In this document: positions 1-12,441 of the stretch, one piece after another | How the letters are laid out: each line of letters opens with the position of its first letter | How positions within the stretch are numbered: the stretch's first letter is position 1 | Notes under the pieces: generated by a model | Database searches by the model: none | The model's input: only the letters and a program-made list of their open reading frames with translations | What the model was told of the DNA's origin: nothing | Origin: Neoceratodus forsteri | Lineage: Eukaryota; Chordata; Ceratodontiformes; Ceratodontidae | Length of the DNA: 64,000 nucleotides | Reading direction: 5' to 3' | Assembly (NCBI GenBank): GCA_016271365.2 | Contig: CM057459.1 | Span: 817,095,001-817,159,000 of the forward strand | Program-made: the position numbers and the translations under genes

Positions 1-2100
1 CACATTTCAAAGAAACAGTACAAGCCTTTTTTTTATAATAAATGAAATCACTGACATTGTGGAACTAGAGAAAGGTCAGTTATTTTAGATTACTCTGGCA
101 ATTGCTGAACATATCTCTGACACATGATAAACACATTTATCATGTGCTACGCATGGCTGGTAAGAAATTATGCATTATATATAGCTTAATGAGCTGCTTT
201 AGTGCAACTCCCAGAAAGCAAGCTGTTTTGCAATTCTATCTGCTATTGACTATTTGATGCCTTCTTTATTATCACATTATTGACTGCTCTAGAAAAACTT
301 GATGTAGTCAAGTAAGCTTTGCAGAATACTGTTGCAGCTCACTGTGTAATCCCTAAATGGATCATTTAGTTTCTTATAATAAGTAAAACTGATTTGACCC
401 AACAATGAATAAGACATATATAAATGGCTTGCTATTGTTAGGGACCTATGGGTTCAGTGCTACCTTTTGTGATACCTAAAGCATTATTTTATGGCTTTAA
501 GCAATAACACTGTCATTTACTCATCTGCTGCTTTGCATTTCAAGGTACAGAATATAATAAAAACACCAAGGTTATTGGGCAGTGTAATGGGTTGAATGAC
601 AGTATATCTGTAAACAAACATACATACACACACACATGCACACCACATACACACACCCTTATAAACATGACCTATACATTATAGCTTGCAGTCACAGTGC
701 TTTGTCCAGAAAGACTTGACTTATGTTGTGATATGCAATTGTGTCTCTTTCCTAGAGCACTTTCTTGATATTGCCACTAGCAGCAATGACCCCCTGCCAC
801 AGAGGGAATTTATTAAGGTTGCAACCAGCTGCAGTACCTGCCCTGTTTGAATGTTCCCCAAACTGCCCCTCCTCCCCACCAAAATAGTGTATATGGCTTG
901 ACCCTAGCTGCCAGTACATTTATTTGGTTGGTAAAACACTATCTGCAGAAAGTTATACTGGCAGCAGGAAAATGGTAAAAATACAGTGTAAGTAGCACGG
1001 TAAGCAGCTTGGAGCAAGAAGAATATATCCTTCTGACAGACATCAAAGCATATGTTGGACATGCATATTTGTGCCCCGCTGTTCAATGGTATACAGTAGG
1101 AAAAGATTACAACCATTACTACAGTCCACTGACTGCACAACTAAACAGACCACACAACTGATGTGCATCTGACTTAAAAGGTAACATTAATTTCAACAAA
1201 ATAAACATAAAGCACAAAAGGTACTGACAGGTCCCAAAAGAAGTGATTGGGTTAAAAAAATAAAATATTTCTGACTTGATTTATCTTATACATAAATGGA
1301 GCTCATGTGATGTCTCTTGGCTAATCAACATGCCCCCTTATGACTCCTTAGGGTTTGAGAAGTGAAACACAAAGCTAAATGGTTTTGGTAGTTACATTGG
1401 GGTATTCTCTCAATTAGCAAAGAGACATTTCCGGAGCACAATTTATTTTTTTTTATTAAGAATTTATTCTTTCCAACTCACATTCAATTCCATAGGGGAA
1501 TGCAATCACTTTTTCATAAACAATGAAAAAATTATGCAACATTAGATTACAGATGCAGCTGAATAGCAGGAGCATGTGTATTGATCTCCTCAGTACCTAA
1601 TTTCATTTTTGTCTCAGTGTTTTAACTATTTTTATATAGAAGGCTGTCTTTGCTTTTTGAAAAGCCTTTAAATGTCCAATATTGTTAACTGAACACCTAA
1701 CCTTGCAATAAACACATACAGTCTTAGAAGCTGATTACCCCATATTCAGACACAACCATTTTAGCTGTGTGGAATAGCACACATTCATCTGGGAGGCATA
1801 TGTCAGACTGTGGTAGAACTGCACAAAGTATATAAGGCAGCTTCCTGCTGACAATAGACACCCAAGAGCAAAGGATAGTCGCACATCCCAAACAGAGTAG
1901 TGCCTTTGCTCCTTGGTGCCATTAACTGAGGCCTGCATGCTAATGACCACATATGGCATGCAAGGTGAAAAGGGGCTATATGTATGCCATTATGTGGCCA
2001 TTATAAGGTCATCTCAATACCTCTATGAATATGCATGAATGATCACTTCTAGTTGCAGGATATGCAATTCCAGAGAAAGGAAGTGTGTCTGGGAACATCA
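1..2100. other. Unassigned AT-rich DNA
   Basis: I see no convincing coding exon, transposon terminus or RNA gene here. The only low-complexity feature is a short CA-rich stretch near 618-660. Open frames are short and lack any recognisable motif. Confidence 0.6.
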
Positions 2101-2185
2101 GGTTCAACTAGGTGAGCCTGTAGCTCAGTGGTTACAGCATCCAGGTGGTATTCCTGGGGCCTGTTTTCAGTTCCCAGTAGGTCAC
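2101..2185 (+). repeat. Possible tRNA-derived SINE head
   Basis: The sequence gcctgtagctcagtggttac resembles a tRNA A-box region. About 40 bases later a weak B-box-like gttttcagttccc follows. The spacing fits a tRNA-derived Pol III promoter, but the B box is degenerate and no cloverleaf closes, so this is not a functional tRNA gene. No SINE body or tail is evident downstream. Confidence 0.35.
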
Positions 2186-2888
2186 ATTATTTCTTTCTCA
2201 GTACAATTTGTGTTGTTTACTTGAAGGCATTGTTCAGAGCATTGATGAGTGTCACCACCATCACATGATCCCTGTACAATGATAGACGATACCCTAGCAA
2301 AAGCCCTAATCCCTGCTGTGAAATGAAATTACCTTTGTAATACAGTGGTACCCCTTTTACACTAAGTCTTCCATATGAAAATAAATTACCCTCATAATCG
2401 AGTCGTACCCCTTCTCATCACACTCCCACTAGGAAAATATAGCACCCTGTTAGTCTAGTGGGACTCCCTCCTGCCCTGATTTTTGTTGAAAAATAAATAT
2501 TTTCCCCTCCCCAGCTTGTTCATCTCATTCAGCACCCACTACCCTCCATTGCCTGTCCAGTACCTGACTGACCCTAAAAAGTCTGTGGGCATGGCAGACA
2601 GAAAGGTGGATGACAACTGGCACAGATCCTCCTCTCACCAGCTCAGCTGACTGCCATTTACTGTGAATAACACAGATGAAGCATGCTTTTATTGTGTTCT
2701 GCTGAACAATCAGCTTATCTCAAAGCACTGTGTTTGTCTCTGATGTACAGAGAAAATATCCTAATATTCTGCATTACCACAGAACAGAACAAGTTACCAC
2801 ATTAAGGTACTGCAATACAGCATTTCCCTCTTACATCATTATTCAAGATATCACATAAACTAAAGTGTCAGTGAACAAAATAAAATAA

Positions 2889-3185
2889 CAAAATCTCACA
2901 TGCCCCCACAATGCAAAGCATCATGGGCTGCATATGCAAATCACCACAGAATGTTATGCTGGTCCAACTTTAAGCAGAATTGCATGGTGCTGAAAGGCCT
3001 CTCACACAGTTTGCAAAGGGTGCTAACAGAAGACATAGACACGTGTTTCGTCCTACCAGGACTCATCAGTATGCCTCGTCTCGGCACCATGCAATTCTGC
3101 TTAAAGTTGGACCAGCATAACATTCTGTGGTGATTTGCATATGCAGCCCATGATGCTTTGCATTGTGGGGGCATGTGTGATTTTG
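2889..3185. mobile_element. Hairpin (foldback) MITE with 102-bp arms
   Basis: Positions 2889-2990 and 3084-3185 are reverse complements over 102 bases with about one mismatch. They flank a 93-base spacer (2991-3083). The arms would form a long stable hairpin when single-stranded. No protein is encoded; the mirror-image open frames on the two strands arise from the palindrome. Flanking DNA continues weak complementarity, so the exact ends and target duplication are unclear. The structure is that of a non-autonomous foldback DNA transposon; I cannot assign a superfamily. Confidence 0.75.
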
Positions 3186-4790
3186 TATTTTCTTGAAACT
3201 TAGCTTCCCAGCCAAATGCCCTTTGGGGTAACCCTTGCCTCAGTGTTTACGCACAGAGGTTCTTTGTCCTTCAAAATAAAATAACACCGACTAATGTGGT
3301 ACTTTGACTAATATCGCCATAAAGGGAAGTGCTTTATTGCAGTGACTTAATGTGACAACCTTTTCTATGTTAAAAGCTAAACAGTAGGATGTCTACCACT
3401 GTAGTCTCTCTTGTTTCAGTTGACGCATTATATGTCTGTTATTTACTGTCTAGCTTGGCTTGTATGTTCAGTGCACCACATTTTTGCTTATATACAGCCC
3501 AGTTCTACACTGCTGCTGAAAGTTCACTTTTTTAATTTTTTTTTGTATTTTCTATTTTTGGATTATAAGAAAAAAATACAGATGTGTCAGCCATGATGAA
3601 GCGTAGTAGCTTACAGTAATGGCATGTCACAAAATCCTGCATAGCAAAAGGGCTTAATTGCCATTGACTTACAATGGTCACTGCAGTAAATTGCAGTATT
3701 CTGTGATATTCTGCAGCATTTCTGCACTTCATTCTGGCTTGACACATCTGTACTTGCTTGCTGACATTATTTGTGCAATAACTATAATAAAATTATAAAC
3801 AGGATCATCTTTTTAGACAACTGTAATTATTCTTGACAAACATTTATAATACCCAAGGTACTACCATTAAGAGTACATGATTTTTAATGAATTTAAAGTT
3901 CTGTGTAGCAGAAAAATATTGAATTTCATGAACATCAAATCTGACATAGAACTCTTGATTTCTGAAGATGATTAGAGTGTACATATTATTTTTTTATTTT
4001 CCTTTGAAACTTTGATTTACATGAAGAGTACTCCAGTTTTGACAGTTAATTTGTATGGCACTGTACTGTATCATGTTTAAAGTTTGTTTATCTTATGGCC
4101 ATTGAGAAAGTCATTCTAGGATATTGGAGTGGAGACAGGGAGTGACTCATAGGTAGGCATGAAGGCTACTGGATTTACAGAGGGGGGAGCATGAAGGAGG
4201 GTATAGGATTAAATGAATGTATTGATTTAGCAGCATTTTTCTGCTACGTATAAGGAAGGGTGTATTGTCCTCATTGGTAATTCATCTGATTCAGCTTTAT
4301 ATATACATAAAAACAGTGACATGTTAGAACAATGAAACATTAAATACGTGTATGTGCATAATCAGTTGGGGGGCATATGGTAGAAACAGGCCATATCTCA
4401 AAAGTGCTTTTCTGCCACAACATGAGTTCTCTATTTTAATATTTTTTGACTGTTTAATTCCATCTCAAAATCATGTTATTGCAGACCACCACTGCTTTTG
4501 CGAGAAGCATAGAATTTACTTTTTCTAATGCTGGGGAGGGGGGTGCTATTTATGCTGTTTGCTAAGAGTATTCTTCCTATACTATATGTGACTTCATGGA
4601 CATATGGACTGTTACAAAATAAGTTAAGGTTAGTGGTATAGATTGTATTGATATAGTGTGACACATTGTTTTGGTTGATGCACAACAACTACAGTGTCTA
4701 TTTTAAATAAGCTATTTGAAAGCTTAATCCTTCAGATTTTTTTTGCTTCTTTAGGTCCAATGTGACAAGGAAGTGCCTGATACTTTGCAT
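3186..4790. other. Unassigned DNA with one dispersed-repeat relic
   Basis: No gene is seen. Positions 3998-4090 are a diverged single copy of the 112-bp unit that is tandemly duplicated at 12716-12939; both share the core tttacatg...gttttgaca...ctgtatcatgttta. The rest is unassigned. Confidence 0.5.
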
Positions 4791-4799
4791 CATGTTTTT

Positions 4800-5000
4800 T
4801 TTTTAATCATTTATTGTTGTATGCAAGCAATAATACCTTTTAGTGTGGGCAGTCTTGGGCTATACCAGACTGCCCAGGTTTGTAATGAATCCCAACACCA
4901 TGAGCAGAGGGCCTTAAATCACCTGGAAGGTTGGGTATAGCTCAACACTGCCCATGCTGTATGGTATTACTGTGCTTAGAAAATGGGCAACTGTATTTTT
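4800..5000. repeat. Imperfect palindromic element
   Basis: Left arm about 4824-4866 (…aataatacc…gtgggcagt…gctatacc) pairs imperfectly with right arm about 4935-4980 (…gggtatagct…cactgccca…ggtattac). This gives a hairpin around a 70-base centre. Related short modules with aataatgcc/gccca/ggtattattgc occur at 21171-21262 and 33541-33575. It is probably a decayed MITE family. Confidence 0.5.
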
Positions 5001-5007
5001 TGTATTA

Positions 5008-6835
5008 TTATTTAAACATTTGGTAACCGGGAAAGGCACACTGAGCCGAGGCTTTATTCCAGGTGTGACTCAGTGGGGGAGGGAGAAGCAATTGAAATAC
5101 AAACAATAAATGCAGAGAATTAGTTAACAGAACAATAGCAGCTAATTACAGTCAATAAAATACAGCAGTGAGAGCAAAAAAACATGATGTGATGAATATC
5201 TAGAGGTAAACAATACAGTAGTAAGTGCTCTTCATAATGAATCTTTAATAAGTGCTAGTGAGGGTTGTAGGAAGATAAAGTCAGTAGAGCTAGTGGGTTT
5301 AGCTCAGTTGTGGCAGCGGCATAAGGATGGAGGAAGGAGATGTAGCTGTTGCTTGCAGCTAGAGTGAGAAGGTGAGTTTCTGATAGTTGGGGTAAGTTTG
5401 TTCCACAAGTAGGGAAGCCGGTAGGAGAAAGCAGTTTTGCCTGCTGCGTAAGAGGGTCAGGGCAGGGTGAAGGATCTTTCGTTTCTGTGTCTGAGTTCAT
5501 GGGGGATATGGAGTCTCAGGAGAGACAGTCTTCAAGATAGGAGGGAAGCACGTTAAACCAGTACCTAGCTAAAAGGCTGAGGGCATGTATATAGTTCCTG
5601 AGGGAGTAAAGATCGCAGTGGTGGGTGCATATGGGGTTGTTTGTAGCAAAGTGGCAAAATGAGTTTAGAAGGTTATCCAGCCTGCCAAGGGAGGTTACAG
5701 GGGCAGAGGTGTAAACCATGACTGCATAATCTAGTATGGGGAAGATCATTTTAGAGACAATTTCACATCTGGAAGGTAACAGGAGAGAGTCCCTGTTCCG
5801 GTAAAGCATGTCGATTTTGGGGCACAGCTTGGAAGTGATAGATTCAATGTTAGCTGAAAAAGACAGATGGGGGTCCAGCCAAATGCCCAGTTACTTGTAT
5901 CTGATGACTTGGTCAAGTGGGGAGTCATCGAAATAGGTGACGGGGTGGTAGTATGACTAACTTTCTGGGCAGAGACGAAAACCATGGAAACACTTTGCAG
6001 GGTAGTTTGGACTTCAATTAGGTTGGGACCAGAGGTAAAGAGGATGGTGTCATCTGCATACACGTGTATTGATGAACTAGTGCAGGAGGAGGGAAGGTCA
6101 TTATAGAAGAGGGAGAAGAGGATGGGGCCGTGAACAGAGCCTTATGGGACACCCACCAGGATGGGGGTGTGTCAGCAATTCTAGCAGTTTGAAATATGGT
6201 GAAGAGATAAGACTGAAATCACCTTACAGTGATGGGGAGCGTCCAGCTGCCTCAAGATTCTGTAGGAGAAGAGGGTGGGATATGGAGTCAAATGCCTTTG
6301 CTAAATCTACAAATACTGCTGCTGTAAGGAAGTCTTGGTTGGAGGCAGTTTGGATATGGTTGGAGATGCGCAGGAGGAAGAACATTGTGGAATGGTGTTT
6401 CCTGAAGCCAGATTGGTGGGGTGAGAGGATGTTGATTGTTGTAAGGCAGTCAGATAGTCCACTGTGGGCCAAGGATTCTTGTAGTTTGGCTAGGGCTGAT
6501 AGGAGCTAGATGGGCCTATAATTGCCTGGCAAGGAGGGGTCACCGCCTTTGTGAAGGGGAATTACGCAGGCCAGTTTCCAAGTTGTTGGGACTGTTCCCG
6601 TGGAAAGTGAGAAGTTAGGGAGGTGTGAAAGGGGCTTGGCAATCACAGGAGTCGAGATCTGTAGGAGCTTGGGATGAATCCTCTCCGGCCTAGTCTTTGC
6701 AGGGTTAAGCGAGCGTAGGGCTTTGCGAACCTCATGTTCAGTAAGGTGGGTGAACTTGAAGCCATTGCTAAAGGGAGATGGAGGTAGGACTGGGGAAGGA
6801 GGGGGGAGCCATGTGGTATTGCACAGGAAGTGAAA
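5008..6835 (-). pseudogene. L2-clade LINE ORF2 (reverse transcriptase), decayed
   Basis: Read on the minus strand this is the RT part and C-terminus of an L2-like non-LTR retrotransposon. From right to left: an RT fingers region (about 6760-6500, containing PSLPGNYRPI), then QSGFRKHH and FVDLAKAFDS (about 6470-6290, first catalytic Asp), then YADDTILFTSG (about 6063-6030, catalytic Asp pair intact). After these comes the L2-type tail with LDYAVMVYTSAP and HHCDLY (about 5740-5590). Several frameshifts and stops make it non-functional. The endonuclease half is missing (5' truncation at about 6835). The 3' UTR lies at 5008-5250 and includes ttggtaaccggg, which recurs at 16675. The clade call rests on the motif set. 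Confidence 0.85.
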
Positions 6836-8100
6836 AACTGTATTATATATCCTTGAAAAAAATATTATGTTTAAATGTTAAAACTCTTAGCTTTTTCATT
6901 TATTTTGTAATAAAATAGTTCCGCCACCTGATTTAGAATGCTTTTTTTAATTTTTTTTTTAACTAGGGTATTTTGTCATACTGGAGCCTCTGTACTTGTG
7001 ACTTTAGAGCCAGGTGTTAAGGTTACCCCTCCCCCACACACACACACACACAAACAGGGCTTAAAATTGTTAACACACTCATGTTAACATAGCCGATGCA
7101 GAATTGCATAGAACAAGCTGATTTTTATTATGATATGTTACTGATTCATCACACACACACACAAACACACACACACACGCCACTAAGTGTGGTGTAGAGG
7201 CTACATACTGTTGGATGTGACAGTGTACACAGAGGATCAGAAAAAAAAGCAGAAATTGCAGCAGGTGGGACAGAGCTCAGTCTTTGTGTAAGTATGGGGT
7301 CACCACAGATGTCTATTTGGTGAAAGCAAAAGGAAATTTCAGAAGGGATTTGCAAGTGGTCAGGAGTGTGATCTTATGCGACGCTGGCTTGTAAATCCAG
7401 GAAGTGGAGACCCAGAACTACAAGGAGAGATGGTAGCACTTAATTTTTTTTTTTTTTACTTAACAGCATTCTTATTTTTTATTTATTTGCTATGATAACT
7501 GCTACTGCCGGGAAACAGCTAGTTTGCCGGTAGCTTGTTTGTAGCTTCTGTGCATGCGAAGGTCACTTGACATCTGGGATACGTGTGACCGAACAGGAGT
7601 TCCATTCGCAAAGAGCTGCAGGGAAAATGTAAGCACTTTTTATAAGTAACTATGAAGTATTGTCCACTGTGGAGTGATTGCCCTGTTGTAATTTGCTGAA
7701 AGAATCTGAGACAGACTTAGAAAGATTCTGCTAATAGCTTGGCAGAAGACACCAGGAGAAAGGACTTCTGTGTGACTGAACTTCTACTGGGACTATATTG
7801 CCCTCCTTCCTCCCTCCCTCCACCCCCACCCACCCACCCAAAGCTAGTTCTATTTTTATAGGCACAGGATTTGACTGACAACAGGAACTTCCTGTTTGGG
7901 AGCAGGAAGTGAGTGATCACAGAACCACCAAAGACCCACCATCCTAGAAGGGCAAGAGTAGCTCTCCGGTCCCCTCTAGCTGCTGGAGGTCTGCCTCTGA
8001 TCAAGTAAGTGGTCTACTGAGAAATATAGGATATTCTTGTCTCAGAACAGGACAATCAGGAGCTTAAAGGGCACACAGGCAGAAAGTAAGGAGAGAGAGA
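6836..8100. other. Unassigned DNA with CA and poly-T tracts
   Basis: It contains CA-rich microsatellites at 7034-7053 and 7151-7179 and a poly-T run near 7444. The part just before 8100, richer in G and C, may be 5' UTR of the CR1 that follows, but I see no boundary. No gene is supported. Confidence 0.5.
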
Positions 8101-8126
8101 AAAAGAAACAGAGGAAAGAGTAAGGA

Positions 8127-9075
8127 TTGCGAACAGTTAAGGGGCCGGAAATAAGACCTGATTGGAGTGGTGCAGTGCAGTGGCTGTGGAGCAGCAGTCT
8201 TCTGGGAGATGTTCTGAAGGATGCGGTGTTGTCACATCTGCAGGCACCTCTCTGGGCTGAGAAGGAGGCTGCTCATCTCCAGGCTGAGTTGGCCAGGATT
8301 TGTGGGACCTCCTCTTCCATCCAGAGACCACCAGTGCCACTGCCGTTGCCTCAGAGGTTGCCAAGAAAGAGGAGTGGTTGGACCACAGTGGGCACAGGGA
8401 GGATGAGGGTGGTGGAACAGAGGTGCATCCCTCCAGTTGTACCTCTCCACAATTCCTATGCCATTCTGGCAAAGTGTGGTTCCTCTATGGAGGCACCCGC
8501 AGTGGAGACCAAGGAGCATGCTGGGAACCTCCACAAAGGAGACCCACAGGAGGGTGGCAGGGGACCCTGCATGGGAAGTAAACAACTCCTGGTGGGGGAC
8601 TCCATTGTTAGGAAGGCAGAACTGGGGAGGAAGGGAGAGGGAGGTAAGGTGCCTGCCTGGCGCCATGGCTTGGAGGGACAGGAGCTAATCCTCAGGATTG
8701 CCGAGCAGCTGCACAGGGAGGGAGCTGGATGTCATTGCCCACCTAGGGACAAATGACCTGGCTAAGAAAGGATTGGAGAAGTGCAGGAAGAGTTTGTGGA
8801 ATTGGGAGGGGTCTTAGTCAAGTAGCACGCACGGTAACCTTCTCGAGGTGCTGCCTATCTATGGCATAGAGAGGTTAGGGGTGTTCCACACCATGGTATT
8901 CAATCAGTGGTTGAAAAACTGGTGTGGAGCTCGGGGATTTGGCTTCATTGGGGACTGGGGGTCCACCTGGAGTGATGCAAGCCTATACTGGCATGATGGG
9001 CTGCATCTGTCCGGGAGGGGAACCAGGATCCTAGGTGATAGGTTTAAATGCTTCATTGGCAAGCTTTTAAACTAG
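8127..9075 (+). pseudogene. CR1 ORF1 with SGNH/GDSL esterase domain, frameshifted
   Basis: The N-terminal 90 or so residues are Leu/Ala/Glu-rich and helix-prone (HLQAELARICG), as in vertebrate CR1 ORF1. The esterase part has block I LLVGDSIVRK near 8595 (nucleophile Ser) and block III VIAHLGTNDLA near 8730. Block V follows at about 8990-9010: DGLHLSGRG, with Asp and His of the triad. Reading frame changes near 8725, and the stretch 8815-8848 is disrupted, so the protein is broken. In CR1 elements this esterase-bearing protein is thought to bind RNA or membranes; its exact role is unsettled. It lies just upstream of ORF2 in the same element. Confidence 0.85.
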
Positions 9076-9142
9076 CCAAGGGGGGAGGCACTGGAAAGGA
9101 GCAGGGAAATCCTAGCCCCCCCAAATAATTACAGTAGTAAGT

Positions 9143-12017
9143 GTGGCAAACACCAACATGGAGGTGTCGATAGGGAGAAGGGCAGGGGTAAATGGAGAAA
9201 CTGACAAAGGCAAGAAGGACAGGGATGGGGCAAAAGGGAGAAAGGCCATCAGGAAATGGAGGGTAATGAGTACCAATGCCCGTAGTCTGGGCAACAAGCT
9301 CCCTGAGCTGGTGGCCTTGATGGAAGAGGGATGCCTGGATATTGTAGCAGTCACAGAAACATGGTACCCAGAGAACCATGACTGGGATGTTAACATACTA
9401 GGGTACATAACCTACAGGAGAGACAGGCAGGGAAGAAGAGGGGGAGGAGTAGGTCTCTATGTAAAGAAAGGGATAAAAGCAATGGAACAAAAGAGTAAAC
9501 AGGGATGAGAGGAGGCACTTGGGTCACCTTGGAGACTGGAAAGGGCACCACAATCCGCACAGGGGTTGTGTACAGACCCCCATGTCAGGGGGAAGGAATG
9601 GACAAAGATATGATAGAAGGCATTCTTAGAATGGCAGAGAAAGGGGAGATACTGTTGATGGGAGACCTGAATATGCCAGATGTTAACTGGAGCACATTTG
9701 CTGTAGCCACATCCAAGAGCAGGGCCATTCTTGATGCCCTACAGGTGGCTGACATTAGACAGCTAGTTTCGGAACCCACTCATGAAGAAGGAATCTTAGA
9801 CCTCGTACTCTCAAATGGGGGCAGTGAGAGGATCTCAGATCTAGAAGTGGGTTGCCATCTGGGAACAAGTGACCATCAAACAGTTTGGTTCATGTTAAAC
9901 TCAGCTACAGAGCCAAGCCATACAAAAGTGAGGGTACTGGACTTTAGGAGGGCTGACTTTGGCAAGATGGGAGAGTGCCTCAGAAAAGCACTAGCAAACA
10001 GGCTAGAAGGAGGTGTGGAGCAATAATGGGGAATCATCAAAACTGCCATCACAGAGGCAACAAGCCTTTGTGTGAAGCAAATAAACAAATCAAAATGAAA
10101 GAAAAAGCTACTATGGTTCTCAAAAGAGGTGGCTGTGAAAGTCAGGAAGAAAAAGATAGCATTCCGGAAGTATAAGGAAACACAGAAGGAGCAGGACAGA
10201 GAGCTGTACCAGTTAAGGCAGAAGGAAGCAGGGAGGGAAGTCAGAATAGCAAAGGCCCAAACTGAGGAAAAGATAGCCAACTCAGTTAAGAAGGGGGATA
10301 AAACCTTTTATAGGTACATCAGCGAGCATAGAAAGACAAAGGGAGGGATAGTGAGGCTGAATAGAATGAACGGTGGGTGGGCAAAGGGGACAGTGAAAAA
10401 GCAGGGATACTGAACGAATATTTCTGCTCAGTATTCACAAAAGAGGAGGGGAAGTGCCTAATCCAATTAACAGAAGCACTCTTGATAGGGGGTCGATCCC
10501 AGTCCTTTCACAGAAGAAAGGGTTCTGCAAGAACTCCTAAAACTGAAGGTGGACAAAGCAATGGGTCCTGATGGAATTCACCCCAGAATTCTAAAAGAAT
10601 TAAGGGAGGAACTAGTGAAACCACTGGCTACTCTTTTTAATAAATCATGGGAGAATGGTGTGGTACCCGAGGACTGGAGGAAGGCGGATGTGATTCCCCT
10701 TCACAAAAGTGGGACCAAGACAGATGCAGGAAACTACAGACCTGTCAGTCTGACCTCTGTGGTAGGGAAAGTGATGGAGTCACTTCTGAAGGAAAGAATA
10801 GTTGAGTACCTAGAGGCCAGTGGAGCACAGGACCCAAGGCAGCATGGGTTCACAGCGGGAGGTCATGTCAGATGAATCTAATAGATTTCTTTGACTGGGT
10901 GACCAAAGTAGTAGACCAGGGAGGGGCTGTGGACATGGCCTACCTAGACTTTAGCAAGGCATTTGACACAGTCCCACACAAAAGATTAATAATCAAATTA
11001 ACCAGCCTGGGAGTGTGTCCCAGGGTGGTAGCCTGGGTAAAACATTGGCTGTACAACAGGACACAGAAGGTAATTGTAAATGAAGTTCACTCTGAAGAAA
11101 GAGGGGTTGCTAGTGGGGTGCCACAGGGTTCAGTATTGGGTCCAGTCCTTTCTAATGTCTTCATCAGTGACATTGCAGAAGGACTGGAAGGAAAGTATGC
11201 CTTTTGCAGATGACACAAAGATCTGCAACAGGGTTGATACACAAGGAGGTGTGGAAAGGATGAAAAGGGACTTGGGAAGGTTGGAGGAATGGTCAAAGTA
11301 TGGCAGCTAGGATTCAATGCAAAGAAGTGCAAATAATGCACCTGGAAACAAGAACCCAGGGAAGAATACACAATGGGAGGGAGGTAGTAACAACAACAAA
11401 AAGGAAAGGGACCTGGGGGTAATCATATCAGATGACCTTAAGGTTAGCAAGCAATGTGAGAAGGCAGTAGGGAGGGCTGGGGGTATACTGGGATGTATAG
11501 GGAGAGGCATCAACAGCAGAAAACAGGAAGTTGTTATCCCTCTGTACTGACAGTTGATGAGACCCCAACTGGAGTACTGTGTCCAGTTCTGGAGACCCCA
11601 TCTCAGCAAGGACATAGACAGGATAGAAGTAGTCCAGAGGAGGGCAACTAAAATGGTGCAGGGTCTGCAAGAGAAGCCATATGAGGAGAGACTACAGGAG
11701 CTTAATATGTATACCCTTGAGGAAAGAAGGGAGAGGGGGGGACATGATAGAAACTTTTAAGTACCTCAGTGGAATCAACAAAGTCCAAGAGGGTAGCATC
11801 TTTCAGAAAAAGAGACTTGCAAGAACAAGGGGACACAATTTAAAGATAGAAGGAGGGCGTGTCTAGGGCAATGTGGAGGATGTATTATTTCACAGAGAGC
11901 GTAGTGGATGCATGGAACAGACTTCCTGAGGAGGTTGTGGGGTCTAAAACTGTGGGAGAATTCAAGAATGCATGGGACAGACATAAGGCAATTCTGGTGG
12001 GGAGTAGGAAGAAATAA
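9143..12017 (+). pseudogene. CR1 ORF2: APE endonuclease plus reverse transcriptase, frameshifted
   Basis: The endonuclease spans about 9260-9890: STNARSL, AVTETWY (catalytic Glu), YRRDRQGRRGGGVGLYV, VVYRPP, GDLNMPDVNW (Asp/Asn) and GTSDHQ (Asp-His) are all readable. A Lys-rich linker follows (about 9975-10410). RT motifs are MGPDGIHPRIL (10560), NYRPVSLTSVVGK (10735), [13 protein letters not shown] (10945, first Asp), [10 protein letters not shown] (11115) and FADDTKI (about 11202, Asp pair). The C-terminal domain includes [20 protein letters not shown] and WNRLPEEVV-like motifs, ending GSRKK-stop at 12017. Breaks occur near 9505, 10020-10130, 10400, 10875, 11205, 11300 and 11750. All catalytic residues survive although the frame does not. 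Confidence 0.92.
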
Positions 12018-12128
12018 GCTGTTGGTTAACTAGGATCTGCGGCCTATCCTGTAGGTAGGGAAATGGGCAAACTAGATGGGCCAAGCGGTCCTTATCTGCC
12101 ATCAAAGTCTATGTTTCTATGTTTCTAT

Positions 12129-12367
12129 TACTGGTGGGGCTTGGCCGGACCCTAACTCAGCCACTATATGGGGGGGGGGTATGGTGGCTTTTTGAAGTTG
12201 AAGATTTTATAGACATAGTGATACCAATGTGGTAATGTGGCAGGCTGGGCTGTCACCTTTTTTTTTTTTACCTGGGTTCTGTTGAAAAATAAATGCATGC
12301 CTGGATGAGGCTTTCAGCCAATCAGCATGCATTATTTTTCTATCCCATTTTCTAAATTGTAAAGATC

Positions 12368-12368
<1 letters not shown>
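12129..12368. other. Unassigned DNA 3' of CR1
   Basis: Contains homopolymer G (about 12171) and T (about 12259) runs. No gene or transposon end is recognised. Confidence 0.5.
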
Positions 12369-12412
<44 letters not shown>

Positions 12413-12441
12413 CTATATATACACATATACACACACACAGT
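12369..12441. repeat. TA/CA microsatellite
   Basis: A gtgtatatat run becomes about 20 uninterrupted TA units, then short tatata and acacac stretches. This is a simple repeat. Confidence 0.95.

Larger units (their letters stand above)
8100..12128 (+). mobile_element. CR1 LINE, near full length, sense
   Basis: A CR1-clade non-LTR retrotransposon carrying both ORFs in the order esterase, endonuclease, reverse transcriptase. Its 3' end is the CR1-type repeat atgtttctatgtttctat (12111-12128), preceded by a conserved tail (gatgggccaagcggtcctt near 12075). The antisense copy at 52262-53110 belongs to the same subfamily. The element moved by target-primed reverse transcription. The 5' end is not defined: about 8100 is where CR1-like coding becomes recognisable. 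Frameshifts and stops in both ORFs make this copy inactive, but it is the least decayed LINE in the window. Confidence 0.92.

Noticed and set aside
2101..2185. Functional tRNA gene
   Set aside because: A-box-like word present, but B box degenerate and no cloverleaf pairing; at best a SINE head.
2900..3174. Overlapping 77-aa open frames on both strands with nearly the same protein
   Set aside because: They are produced by the 102-bp inverted repeat; the identity is a palindrome effect, not a gene pair.
6144..6509. 121-aa plus-strand open frame
   Set aside because: It lies opposite the L2 reverse transcriptase, which has recognisable motifs on the minus strand; this is a shadow frame.
8137..8666. 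Minus-strand and alternative plus-strand frames over CR1 ORF1
   Set aside because: The SGNH motifs are in the 8127 and 8848 frames; the others are shadows.
12369..12441. CRISPR-like or regulatory array
   Set aside because: Plain TA/CA microsatellite; eukaryotic context and no spacer structure.
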